From the NCBI GenBank assembly GCA_016720065.1, contig JADJXY010000002.1, positions 1,563,001 through 1,627,000 on the forward strand: 64,000 nucleotides of DNA, read 5' to 3'. Shown here one piece after another: positions 1-7,425 of the stretch (within the stretch, counting starts at the first letter, position 1; every line of letters starts with the position of its first letter). The DNA comes from Betaproteobacteria bacterium. GTDB lineage: Bacteria > Pseudomonadota > Gammaproteobacteria > Burkholderiales > Rhodocyclaceae. The position numbers were made by a program, and so were the translations under genes. The notes under the pieces are model-generated. The model did no database searches. It saw only the letters and a program-made list of their open reading frames with translations, and was not told the origin of the DNA.

Positions 1-195
1 GCAGACGTTGAGGCGGTCGGCATCCGGGTGCTTGTTCACCTCGATGACGCGGGCGATGACCACCTTGTCGAAGGGCGGCGCCACCGGGTCCAGTTCCTCG
101 ACTTCGAGGCCGGCCATGGTCAGCAGATGGGACAGTTCGTCGCTCGACAGTTGCGGATCGACGAGGGTTCTCAGCCAGGATTCGGAGAATTTCAT
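1..195 (-). CDS. pheT: phenylalanyl-tRNA synthetase beta subunit, N-terminal part (runs off the window)
   Basis: Only the first 65 codons are in the window. The translation opens MKFSESWLRTLVDP and continues with LTMAGLEVEE and VVIARVIEVNKHPDADRL, the usual PheT start leading into the tRNA-binding (EMAP/OB-like) domain. PheT pairs with PheS in an alpha2-beta2 enzyme that charges tRNA-Phe; the beta subunit carries tRNA-binding and editing functions. The ATG at 193-195 overlaps the pheS TGA (ATGA), so the two subunits are probably translationally coupled. The gene continues to the left of base 1. Confidence 0.95.
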   Translation of the reverse strand, partial: MKFSESWLRTLVDPQLSSDELSHLLTMAGLEVEELDPVAPPFDKVVIARVIEVNKHPDADRLNVC

Positions 196-1235
196 ACGAA
201 TTGCCTCAGGAAACGGAGGTCGCCCTCGAAGAAGAGGCGCAGATCATTGACCCCGTAGCGCAGCATGGTCAGGCGGTCGGGGCCGAAGCCGAAGGCGAAG
301 CCGGTACTTTTCCGGATCGATGCCGGCGATGCGCAGCACGTTGGGGTGCACCATGCCGCAGCCGGCAATCTCCAACCAGCGTCCCTCCAGGGCGCCGCCT
401 CGAAAGCCACGTCGATTTCGGCGGAAGGCTCGGTGAAGGGGAAGAAGGACGGTCGAAAACGGACCTTGAGGTCGTCGCTCTCGAAGAAGCGGCGCAGGAA
501 ATCAGCCACCACGCCCTTCAGGTCGGCGAAGGAAACGCCTTCCCCGATCCACAGGCCTTCCACCTGGTGAAACATGGGGGAATGGGTGGCGTCGGAATCG
601 ACTCGATAGACGCGCCCAGGGGCAATGATGCGAATTTCCGGCATGTGCTCCAGATGGCCGTACTTGGCCACGTGGGCCTGCATGTAGCGAGCCTGGATGG
701 GGCTGGTATGGGTGCGCAGCAGGATGCCGTCCGCCACTTGGCCAGCGTCATCCTGCAGGTAGAAGGTGTCGTGCATCGAACGGGCCGGATGATCCTCCGG
801 CGTGTTCAAAGCCGTGAAATTGTGGAAATCGGACTCGATCTCAGGGCCATCGGCCACTTCGAACCCTATGGAGCGGAACAGCGCCTCGATACGCTCCAGG
901 GACCGCGTCACCGGGTGAAGGCCACCACGGGTTTCCGCTCGACCCGGCAGGGTCACATCGAGGGCTTCCTCGGCCAGGCGCGCCTCCAGGGCGGCCTTGC
1001 GGATGGCCTCGCGGCGGGCGTTGAGGGCGACCTCGACCGCTTCCTTGGCGCGGTTGATGGCGGCGCCGGCGGTTTTCTTCTCTTCGGGCGGCAGCTTGCC
1101 CAGGCCCTTCAGAAGTTCGGTGATCTGGCCGCTCTTGCCCAGAAAACCGGCCTTGGCCTGCTCCAGGGCATCGGGATCGGAAATGGCGGCGAAGGCCTGT
1201 TGCGCTTCGCTGACGATTGAATCGAGATTGTCCAT
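192..1235 (-). CDS. pheS: phenylalanyl-tRNA synthetase alpha subunit (two compensating indels)
   Basis: Catalytic alpha subunit of PheRS, which activates Phe and transfers it to tRNA-Phe. Visible are the N-terminal coiled-coil tRNA-binding arm, class II motif 2 (HSPMFHQVEGLWIGEG) and motif 3 near the end (FGFGPDRLTMLRYG). I start at the ATG at 1235 (MDNLDSIVSEAQQ), because the frame upstream reads through a terminator hairpin. The length of about 347 residues suits the family. Between about 310 and 405 the frame is wrong: the conserved GGALEGRWLEIAGCGMVHP block appears only in another frame. A 1-base deletion (in a GGCGGCGCC context) followed by a 2-base deletion (near AAGTACCGG) explains this and restores frame. 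I treat these as consensus errors. Confidence 0.93.
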   Translation of the reverse strand: MDNLDSIVSEAQQAFAAISDPDALEQAKAGFLGKSGQITELLKGLGKLPPEEKKTAGAAINRAKEAVEVALNARREAIRKAALEARLAEEALDVTLPGRAETRGGLHPVTRSLERIEALFRSIGFEVADGPEIESDFHNFTALNTPEDHPARSMHDTFYLQDDAGQVADGILLRTHTSPIQARYMQAHVAKYGHLEHMPEIRIIAPGRVYRVDSDATHSPMFHQVEGLWIGEGVSFADLKGVVADFLRRFFESDDLKVRFRPSFFPFTEPSAEIDVAFEAAPWRDAGWRLPAAAWCTPTCCASPASIRKSTGFAFGFGPDRLTMLRYGVNDLRLFFEGDLRFLRQFV

Positions 1236-1266
1236 GCTGGGGCCCAACACTTCACGACGGTGGAAC

Positions 1267-1292
1267 AAAAAAGGAGGCTTGCGCCTCCTTTT
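1267..1292 (-). terminator. hairpin with T-tract between rplT and pheS (terminator or attenuator)
   Basis: On the minus strand the 10-bp arms AAAAGGAGGC and GCCTCCTTTT close a GCAA tetraloop and run into six T residues. It lies about 110 nt after the rplT stop and about 30 nt before the pheS ATG. It could therefore stop or attenuate transcription between the ribosomal-protein genes and pheST. In enterobacteria pheST is controlled by attenuation, but I see no Phe-rich leader peptide here, so attenuation is only an inference. Confidence 0.75.
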
Positions 1293-1400
1293 CGAAATTT
1301 CCATGCCGCATTCAGGTCAAGACGGGAAGACGGCGCGCAGACAGTACGGGTTGTACGGCAAGCGACGTCGACAAAGTATTGGCCTGGAGGCGGTGCGGAA

Positions 1401-1760
1401 TCAGGCGCCGAGTTGGGCTTTGGCTTGATTGGCCAAGGCCGCGAACGCGGGCTTGTCGAACACGGCCAGATCGGCCAGAACCTTGCGGTCCACTTCGATG
1501 TTGGCCTTCTTGAGGCCGTTCATGAAGGTGCTGTACTTCAGGCCCAGCTCGCGGGAAGCAGCGTTGATACGAGCGATCCACAGGGCGCGGAACTGGCGCT
1601 TCCTTTGACGACGGTCACGGTACTGGTACTGACCGGCCTTCATCACCGCCTGCTTGGCGATGCGGTATACGTTCTTGCGACGACCGCGGTAACCCTTGGC
1701 CTGGTCGAGAACCTTTTTGTGACGGGCATGCGCCGTTACACCACGTTTGACTCTGGACAT
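1401..1760 (-). CDS. rplT: 50S ribosomal protein L20
   Basis: Complete 119-residue L20, beginning MSRVKRGVTAHARHKKVL with the conserved GYRGRRKNVYRIAKQAVMKAGQYQYRDRR stretch, and of the usual length. L20 binds 23S rRNA early in 50S assembly and in many bacteria represses its own operon. It follows rpmI closely in the classic infC-rpmI-rplT order. The ATG at 1758-1760 is preceded by AAGGAGACAGAAG, a good ribosome-binding site. No frame damage. Confidence 0.97.
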   Translation of the reverse strand: MSRVKRGVTAHARHKKVLDQAKGYRGRRKNVYRIAKQAVMKAGQYQYRDRRQRKRQFRALWIARINAASRELGLKYSTFMNGLKKANIEVDRKVLADLAVFDKPAFAALANQAKAQLGA

Positions 1761-1771
1761 CTTCTGTCTCC

Positions 1772-1968
1772 TTACGCGTAGGGCATCATGGCGCGGACGG
1801 AAGCTGCGTCGCGCTCAGAACACCAACGGCACCGCGCAGGTGACGCTTGTTCTTGGTGGTCTTCTTGGTCAGGATGTGGCGCTTGAACGCCTGGCCGCGC
1901 TTGATGCTGCCACCGGCGCGGATCGAGAAACGCTTCTTGGCGCTGCTCTTGGTCTTCATCTTGGGCAT
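1772..1968 (-). CDS. rpmI: 50S ribosomal protein L35 (one missing base near the 3' end)
   Basis: Small basic protein of the large subunit, starting MPKMKTKSSAKKRFSIRAGG and containing KRGQAFKRHILTKKTTKNKRHLRG as in all L35 proteins. The literal frame ends early after SATQLPSAP, while the neighbouring frame gives the expected tail ERDAASVRAMMPYA and stops at 1772-1774. The span of 197 bases is exactly one short of the 198 needed for the usual 65 residues. A single-base deletion around 1810-1830 is the simplest reading. The start has an AAGGAG site just upstream. Confidence 0.95.
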
Positions 1969-2051
1969 TTTCTGCTCCTTAATGACATGCCGTCAGGTGG
2001 TTCCCGGCGGGAACGCTTCGAGGACCCGTAGGCACTTATGGGTGCTGCAAA

Positions 2052-2582
2052 CTACTTTGTTACGACTTTCTTGGCCGGGGCGATGATCATGATCATCTGG
2101 CGGCCTTCCATCTTCGGCATCTGCTCGACCAACCCGAGGGCATCAAGATCGGCCTTGATCCGTTCCAACTGGCGCATCCCGAATTCCTGGTGCGCCATTT
2201 CGCGGCCCTGGAAGCGCAAGGTCACCTTCACCTTGTCGCCGTCTTCCAGGAAGCGCGTCATGTTCCTGAGCTTGATCTGATAATCGTTTTCGTCGGTACC
2301 GGGCCGCAGTTTGACTTCCTTGACCTGGACCTGCTTCTGCTTGAGTTTCGCCTCGTGGGCCTTCTTGGCTTCCTGGTACTTGAACTTGCCGTAGTCCATG
2401 ATGCGGCAGACCGGCGGCTTCGCCAGGGGAGCGATCTCGACCAGATCGAGTTCTGCTTCCTCCGCCATTTGCAGGGCGGCTCTGATGCTAACTACGCCAA
2501 CTTGTTCGCCCTCTTCCCCAATGAGACGGATTTCCGGCACCGTGATTTCTTCGTTGAGGCGATTCGCCTTGTTCTGAGCGAT
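2052..2582 (-). CDS. infC: translation initiation factor IF-3 (probable AUC start)
   Basis: IF-3 binds the 30S subunit, keeps it apart from 50S and proofreads start codons. The N domain (EITVPEIRLIGEEGEQVG), linker and C domain (VKVTLRFQGREMAHQEFG, then PKMEGRQMIMIIAP) are all present. The obvious in-frame GTG at 2540 would remove the first conserved residues. Upstream, codons for IAQNKANRLNEEIT continue the family's N terminus and begin at ATC (2580-2582), giving 176 residues. A rare AUU/AUC/AUA start is a hallmark of infC and is the basis of its autoregulation, since IF-3 rejects its own start codon. The gene sits 27 nt after thrS. Confidence 0.93.
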   Translation of the reverse strand: MAQNKANRLNEEITVPEIRLIGEEGEQVGVVSIRAALQMAEEAELDLVEIAPLAKPPVCRIMDYGKFKYQEAKKAHEAKLKQKQVQVKEVKLRPGTDENDYQIKLRNMTRFLEDGDKVKVTLRFQGREMAHQEFGMRQLERIKADLDALGLVEQMPKMEGRQMIMIIAPAKKVVTK

Positions 2583-2609
2583 GGTTCAAACTCCCGAAAA
2601 CGACAAAAG

Positions 2610-4525
2610 TTAAGCCGTGCCACTTCGCGCCGCGACTTCCCTCCGAAGTCGCTCGATCAGGTCATCAACGGGCATCTGCCCCAGATCCTGACCGCCGCGG
2701 GTACGCACGGCCACCAGTCCGGCTTCCTTTTCCTTGTCGCCAACGACGAGCTGATAAGGCAGCCGGTTCAAGCTATGTTCCCGAATTTTATAGGTAATTT
2801 TCTCGTTGCGCAAATCGGCATCGGCCCGAAAGCCCGCCTGATGCAGCTTCTGTGCAACATCGGCCGCATACTCGGCCTGTTTTTCTGAGATATTGAGGAC
2901 CACCGCCTGCACCGGGGCCAGCCAGAGCGGCAAGGCGCCGGCGAAGTTCTCGATGAGGATGCCGATGAAGCGCTCCAGCGACCCCAGAATGGCGCGATGG
3001 AGCATCACCGGCGGGCGCCGGGTGTCGTCGCCTGCGACATACTCGGCGCCCAGTCGGCCAGGCATGGAAAAATCCACCTGCATGGTGCCGCACTGCCAGG
3101 AACGCCCGATGGCATCCTTGATGTGGAATTCGATCTTTGGCCCGTAAAAGGCACCCTCCCCCGGCAACTCCGTCCATTCCAGACCGGAGGCGCGCAGGCC
3201 CTGACGCAGGGCGGCTTCCGCCTTGTCCCACACCGCGTCGGAACCCACCCTGCCCTCCGGACGCAGGGCCAGCTTGACCGCCACCTCGTGGAAGCCGAAA
3301 TCGGCGTAGACCTTCTTCACCAGGGTATTGAAACCCGTTACCTCGGCCTCGATCTGGTCTTCGGTACAGAAAATGTGGCCGTCGTCCTGGACAAACCCAC
3401 GTACCCGCATCAGGCCGTGCAGAGCCCCTGAGGCCTCATTGCGATGGCAGGAGCCGAACTCACCGTAGCGCAGGGGCAAATCGCGGTAGGAGCGCAGGTG
3501 GGAGTTAAATACCTGGACGTGGCCGGGGCAGTTCATGGGCTTCACCGCGTAATCCCGGTTTTCCGAGGACGTGGTGAACATATTGTCCTTGTAATGCTCC
3601 CAATGGCCGGATTTCTCCCACAGGCTCCTGTCGAGAATCTGGGGGCAGCGCACCTCCTGGTAGCCGTTGTCGCGATAGACGGCACGCATGTACTGCTCGA
3701 TCTCCTGCCACACGGCCCAACCCTTGGGGTGCCAGAAAACAAGGCCCGGCGCTTCTTCCTGCATGTGGAAAGGTCATACTGCTTGCCTAGGCGGCGATGG
3801 TCGCGCTTTTCCGCCTCCTCCAGCATGTGCAGGTAGGCCTCCAGATCTTCTTTCTTCGCCCAGGCCGTACCGTAGATACGCTGCAGCATCTCGTTCTTGG
3901 CGTCGCCACGCCAGTAGGCACCGGCCACCTTCATGAGCTTGAAAACCTTGAGCTTGGCGGTAGTCGGCACGTGGGGACCGCGGCAAAGGTCGATGAAATC
4001 ACCCTCCCGGTAGAGGGAAACCTGCTCGCCGGCCGGAATGGCACCGATCAGTTCGGCCTTGTATTTCTCCCCCTGACCGAGGAAGAACTTGACCGCCTCA
4101 TCCCGCTCCCACACCTCGCGGTTCACAGGAATGTCTTGCCTGGCCAGTTCGGCCATGCGCTTTTCGATGGCTTCCAGGTCCTCCGGCGTAAACGGGCGCT
4201 TGTAGGCGAAATCGTAGTAGAAGCCATTCTCGATCACCGGGCCGATGGTCACCTGGGCGTCCGGGAAGAGTTCCTTTACAGCGTAGGCGAGCAGGTGGGC
4301 CGTGGAGTGACGGATGATTTCCAGGCCTTCGGCGTCGCGGTCGGTGACGATGGCCAGTTCCACGTCACGGTCGATGAGGAAGGAGGTATCGACCAGTTTG
4401 CCATCCACCTTGCCAGCCAGGGCGGCCTTGGCCAGGCCGGCACCGATGCTGGCGGCGACTTCGGCCACCGTCGGCGAATTGGGATAGGAGCGGATGGAAC
4501 CATCAGGCAGTTTGACGTCGGGCAT
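2610..4525 (-). CDS. thrS: threonyl-tRNA synthetase (one frameshift)
   Basis: Charges tRNA-Thr. Domains in order: TGS (MPDVKLPDGS onward), the editing domain with its HSTAHLLAYAVKELFP motif (HxxxH), then the class II core with MNCPGHVQVFNSHLRSYRDLPLRYGEFGSCHRNE and the Zn ligands (Cys and His residues of NCPGH and FYGPKIEFHIKD), and the anticodon-binding domain (PVQAVVLNIS onward). The gene is split between two frames at about 3765-3775: GACCTTTCCACATGCAG needs one more T to read DLFHMQEE. With that base the gene is 639 codons, the normal length. The start is the ATG at 4523-4525; upstream codons run through a terminator hairpin and are not used. Confidence 0.95.
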
Positions 4526-4540
4526 TTTCCGGGCCTCGGG

Positions 4541-4573
4541 CAAAAAAAAAGTGCGGGCGAGCCGCACTTTTTT
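4541..4573 (-). terminator. strong hairpin between tRNA-Val and thrS
   Basis: Twelve paired bases, AAAAAAGTGCGG and CCGCACTTTTTT, close a 5-nt loop and are followed by further T residues on the minus strand. It lies 15 nt upstream of the thrS ATG and 86 nt past the tRNA-Val 3' end. It can end the tRNA transcript; because it is so close to thrS it could also attenuate thrS. Confidence 0.8.
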
Positions 4574-4658
4574 GTTCAACGACAGCGAACTCGATCAGGG
4601 CTTCAGAACAGCGGTGCTGCTAGTTCGGAAAGTCATGGAATCGCTCCGTCAAGGAATT

Positions 4659-4735
4659 TGGTAGGCGCAAGTGGATTCGAACCACCGACCCCCACCATGT
4701 CAAGGTGGTGCTCTAACCAACTGAGCTATGCGCCT
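4659..4735 (-). tRNA. tRNA-Val (anticodon GAC)
   Basis: A 77-nt cloverleaf with encoded CCA. The acceptor stem AGGCGCA pairs with TGCGCCT, followed by discriminator A and CCA. The D arm is AGCTCAGTTGGTTAGAGC. The anticodon arm has CCACC, loop TTGACAT and GGTGG, so the anticodon is GAC (Val, reading GUC/GUU). The T arm is GGTGG, TTCGAAT, CCACT. It closely resembles E. coli tRNA-Val(GAC). Confidence 0.97.
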
Positions 4736-4747
4736 GAGGAGCCGCGC

Positions 4748-4775
4748 ATTATACGGGAGGAAGGATCGAAGTCAA
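4748..4775 (-). promoter_or_regulatory. sigma-70 promoter of tRNA-Val
   Basis: On the minus strand, TTGACT (4770-4775), a 16-bp spacer and a perfect TATAAT (4748-4753) lie just upstream of the tRNA 5' end at 4735. A GC-rich CGCGGC discriminator follows, as in stringently controlled stable-RNA promoters. Transcription should start near 4741. Confidence 0.85.
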
Positions 4776-4967
4776 GCAAGCGATCCCAGGCTTGCTCGAC
4801 CGCCTGGGGCCGCACGAAATATGCCGGTAGCCGTGCGACTGCCCAACTGGTCATGCCAGGCAGAGCGTCGATAGAGCAAGACCAGCCGCTGAACCGTGGC
4901 AACCGGACCCGGCGCCCCAGTGGAACCAAGGGAACAGGAAGGAGCGAGGCCGCCGACCGGGAAGCGC

Positions 4968-5474
4968 TCAGCGCGCAAACCCGAGCACCTGGCGTTCGCC
5001 CAGAGGCTTGTAGATGAACTCCACGTTGGCTTCGCCGATCTTTTCGACGCTGTAGACCCCACTGATCTCGTCGCCGACCGCCACCATGATGTTCCGGTTC
5101 TGGTGCGCAAGAAATACGCGCGTCACGCCGTCTTCGGACAGCATCCCCAGATAGCGAAAGGGCAGCGTCGGTGCCGTGGGGGGACTTGGCGGCGGCGGCG
5201 GGAGCGGGACGTGCCAACTCTTACTGCGAAACGGATCGACCGTCTGATCGACGGGAAGGGACGGGGGCGCCGCGGGCGGGTGAAACCATGGCGTGGTCGC
5301 GGCCACCGCCGCCCTATCGGCCCCCGCTGCGCTCGAGGATCGGCTGGCCCGCGGACGATCCCGGGCCTCCGGCCGGGACAAGGCAGCGTCGTCCTCGACC
5401 AGGGCCACGGCGAGCAGGGTGGCCGTCAGCAGGCCTCCAAGGGCCATGCGACGATGCATGGGCGTCAGGGTCAT
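4968..5474 (-). CDS. PilP/GspC-like periplasmic component of a pilus or type II secretion-like system
   Basis: 168 residues: a short cytoplasmic N terminus, one membrane segment (GLLTATLLAVALV), a long Ala/Pro/Ser-rich linker including PLPPPPPSPP, then a compact domain (PFRYLGMLSEDGVTRVFLA ... VGDEISGVYSVEKIGEANVEFIY). The C-terminal pattern, a small beta domain ending in a residue-retention phrase such as GERQVLGF, resembles the PilP/GspC HR region that contacts a secretin. It overlaps the PilO-like gene by 4 nt. In related clusters a secretin gene would follow; here the next feature is tRNA-Val, so the system is incomplete locally. Confidence 0.6.
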   Translation of the reverse strand: MTLTPMHRRMALGGLLTATLLAVALVEDDAALSRPEARDRPRASRSSSAAGADRAAVAATTPWFHPPAAPPSLPVDQTVDPFRSKSWHVPLPPPPPSPPTAPTLPFRYLGMLSEDGVTRVFLAHQNRNIMVAVGDEISGVYSVEKIGEANVEFIYKPLGERQVLGFAR

Positions 5475-6043
5475 GGCCTTCCGCCCCGGCGGCCGAAGAC
5501 GACGAAGCGTATCTGGGCTTCCAGACCCGCCGCAGAAACGGCTTCACGCCGCAGGACGACCTCCTCGACCGCCAGGTCCGGGAACTTGGCCCGCGCTGCA
5601 CTCAGATAGCGACGCAGGTCGAGATAATTCGCCCGGGCAGGAAGATTGAGCACGTAGCGTTCGAGCGGGCTTGCGCCGGATGCGACCAGACGGTAGTCCC
5701 CTGACGGCACCTGGACCTGGTTTTCGGCCGCCAGGGTGAGCAGGCTTCCCAGGGTCGCGTTCAACGTTTTCTCTTCCTGGAAGCGCTCGAGCACGCCCTT
5801 GCGGGTCGCCGCCGCATCGACCTGACCGTCGGAAGTCCCCAGAGCGTCGCGTCGCACCTGCCGTTCCAGGAGCGCCAGGCGACGCTCGCCAGCTGCAATC
5901 GCCGCTTCGGTGCGCGGCACCAGAACGGTGTGCACGGTGGCCGCCCCGAGGGCGAGAACAAGGGCCACAACGGGCACCACGGTGAGGGAGGACACACGAT
6001 GCCGGAGCCAGGGGTAGACCCGCTTCAGATTGCGCCGTGCCAT
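5471..6043 (-). CDS. PilO/GspM-like inner-membrane assembly protein
   Basis: 190 residues with a short basic N terminus, one transmembrane helix (VVPVVALVLALGAATVHTVLV), a helical coiled-coil stretch (EAAIAAGERRLALLERQVRR), and a C-terminal ferredoxin-like domain, as in PilO and GspM. These proteins form the periplasmic part of the pilus or secretion alignment complex with PilN and PilP. The start overlaps the end of the pilN-like gene and its stop overlaps the pilP-like start, so the three genes form one operon. Family assignment rests on architecture and context; sequence identity in this family is low. Confidence 0.6.
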   Translation of the reverse strand: MARRNLKRVYPWLRHRVSSLTVVPVVALVLALGAATVHTVLVPRTEAAIAAGERRLALLERQVRRDALGTSDGQVDAAATRKGVLERFQEEKTLNATLGSLLTLAAENQVQVPSGDYRLVASGASPLERYVLNLPARANYLDLRRYLSAARAKFPDLAVEEVVLRREAVSAAGLEAQIRFVVFGRRGGRP

Positions 6044-6410
6044 AGGGCTCCGATCTCAAACACGATGGGTTTTTGCGGGTCGCTCTGCTTGACCTGATGG
6101 GAGGCCAGCACGACCTGGGCGAGCGGCGCGCGGCGCAGCGCCTCGACGAAGGCGAGAACGGCGGCCATGTCCTTTGCCTCCCCACTGATGTGCAGCGATT
6201 TTTGGGACACGCTGGGGCGAATGGCGGTGAGCGCAACCTCTTCGCTCGTCGCGCCGTCGATCGCCGCGAACAGACGCTCCCAATCGATGGCGATCGCCTG
6301 CAAGGCGGCGTTGACCGCCGCAGCCTCCTCCGGCGCCAGGGCGTTTTCCGGCCGGCTTTCGCGCCGCATCCCCTCCTGACGATCCAGACGACGCTGGGCC
6401 GCATCGCCGC
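6025..6410 (-). pseudogene. PilN/GspL-like protein, 5' end missing at a breakpoint
   Basis: The readable C-terminal part (about 125 codons) has the PilN-type periplasmic fold: LQAIAIDWERLFAAIDGATSEEVALTAIRPS, ISGEAKDMAAVLAFVEALRR and a final beta strand. A complete PilN would add a cytoplasmic PilM-binding motif and a transmembrane helix, but the frame meets foreign sequence at about 6405-6415, where a nuclease gene on the other strand begins. The upstream partners (PilM-like ATPase fold protein and others) are absent too. Whether this is a real deletion or an assembly join cannot be told from the sequence. Confidence 0.6.
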
Positions 6411-7277
6411 GGCTGCCCGAGCAGCGCTGCCGATCCCGACGCCGACCAGGGCGACGGCCAGGGCTGCTGGAACGCCCTGCGCGTCGAGCAGGCCCAGGCC
6501 CTGCGCAGCTTCGCCAGCGCCCGCGCGGCCGCCGTCGGCGACTCCGACACGCTGCTGATTGGCGATTTCAACGCGTACGGCAAGGAAGACCCGATCCTGG
6601 ACCTGACTGCCAACGGCTTCGTGGATCAGAGCGAGCGCTTTGAAACCGCGCCCTATTCCTACGTCTTCGACGGCGAGGCCGGCCGCCTCGACCACGCCCT
6701 GGCCAGCGCCGGCCTGTCGGCCCAGATCGTGGGCGCCCACCACTGGCCCATCAACGCCGACGAGCCGGCGATGCTCGACTACAACCTGGAATTCAAGCAG
6801 CCCGCTTGCGCCACCTGCGGCCCGGACTACTACGGCGCGACGCCTTACCGGTCGTCGGACCACGATCCGGTGATCATCGGCCTCAAGCTGTTGAAGACGG
6901 TCAATGGCACGGCCGGCCGCGACACGCTGATCGGGACGGCGGGGGACGACGTCATCACCGGCGGCAAGGGAGGCGACACGCTTGCCGGCGGCGCTGGCGC
7001 GGACCATTTCGTTTATACGAGCCTGCAGGAAGGTATCGACAGCATCACCGACTTCGAGCCGGGCCAGGACCGCATCGTCCTCACCCAGCTGCTCGCCTCC
7101 CTGGGCATCGGCAGCGCCACTCCCCTGGCCGACGGCTACGTCACCTGCCGGGCAAGCGGCACCGACGCCATGATCGGCATCGACCCGGACGGCCCCGGTA
7201 GCGCCGCCATCCGCAACCTCGTCCTGCTGCGCAACCGCAGCTGCAGCGTCGCCGTCCCGGGGAATTTCGACTTCTGA
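6411..7277 (+). pseudogene. extracellular endonuclease (ExeM/NucH type) with RTX tail, 5' end missing
   Basis: The open frame contains the C-terminal half of an endonuclease/exonuclease/phosphatase domain: DADQGDGQGCWNALRVEQAQ, the catalytic LIGDFNAYGKEDP and RSSDHDPVIIGL (SDHDP motif), with DHALAS between. It is followed by an RTX segment (GTAGDDVITGGKGGDTLAGG) and a typical type I secretion tail (FVYTSLQEGIDSITDFEPGQD). Such enzymes are exported nucleases that scavenge extracellular DNA. The signal region and first half are missing because the frame runs into a pilN-like gene on the opposite strand. A short in-frame start at 6621 exists but would cut the catalytic domain. It ends with NFDF. 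Confidence 0.75.
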
Positions 7278-7301
7278 TCCCGGGCAGTACGGGTGGCGCT
7301 T

Positions 7302-7332
7302 CGGGGCGCGGCAGTTTCCCTGCCGCGCCCCG
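7302..7332. terminator. GC-rich hairpin in the convergent gap between nuclease and ugd
   Basis: A 12-bp perfect stem (CGGGGCGCGGCA with TGCCGCGCCCCG) and a 7-nt loop lie 24 nt past the nuclease stop. There is no T-tract on either side, so it is at best a partial terminator or a transcript 3'-end protector for either strand. Confidence 0.45.
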
Positions 7333-7425
7333 GGGGAAGACCACTGGCGTCCGGACGCCCTGCCCCCTTCCCGCCGGCCAGGGCGACGGCTGAGCACAGA
7401 CGGAGGTCGTTTTTTACGGGGCGCC

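Noticed and set aside
1236..1304. N-terminal extension of PheS from an upstream ATG at 1304
   Set aside because: These codons run through a terminator hairpin, and PheS homologues begin at MDNLDS-like residues.
3797..5017. A 406-codon plus-strand frame opposite thrS and through tRNA-Val
   Set aside because: It crosses the tRNA and the terminator and mirrors thrS; no independent support.
5544..7397. A 617-codon minus-strand frame across the breakpoint and opposite the nuclease
   Set aside because: It reads the pilN- and pilO-like genes out of frame and the nuclease antisense. It has low-complexity composition and no similarity to a known family.
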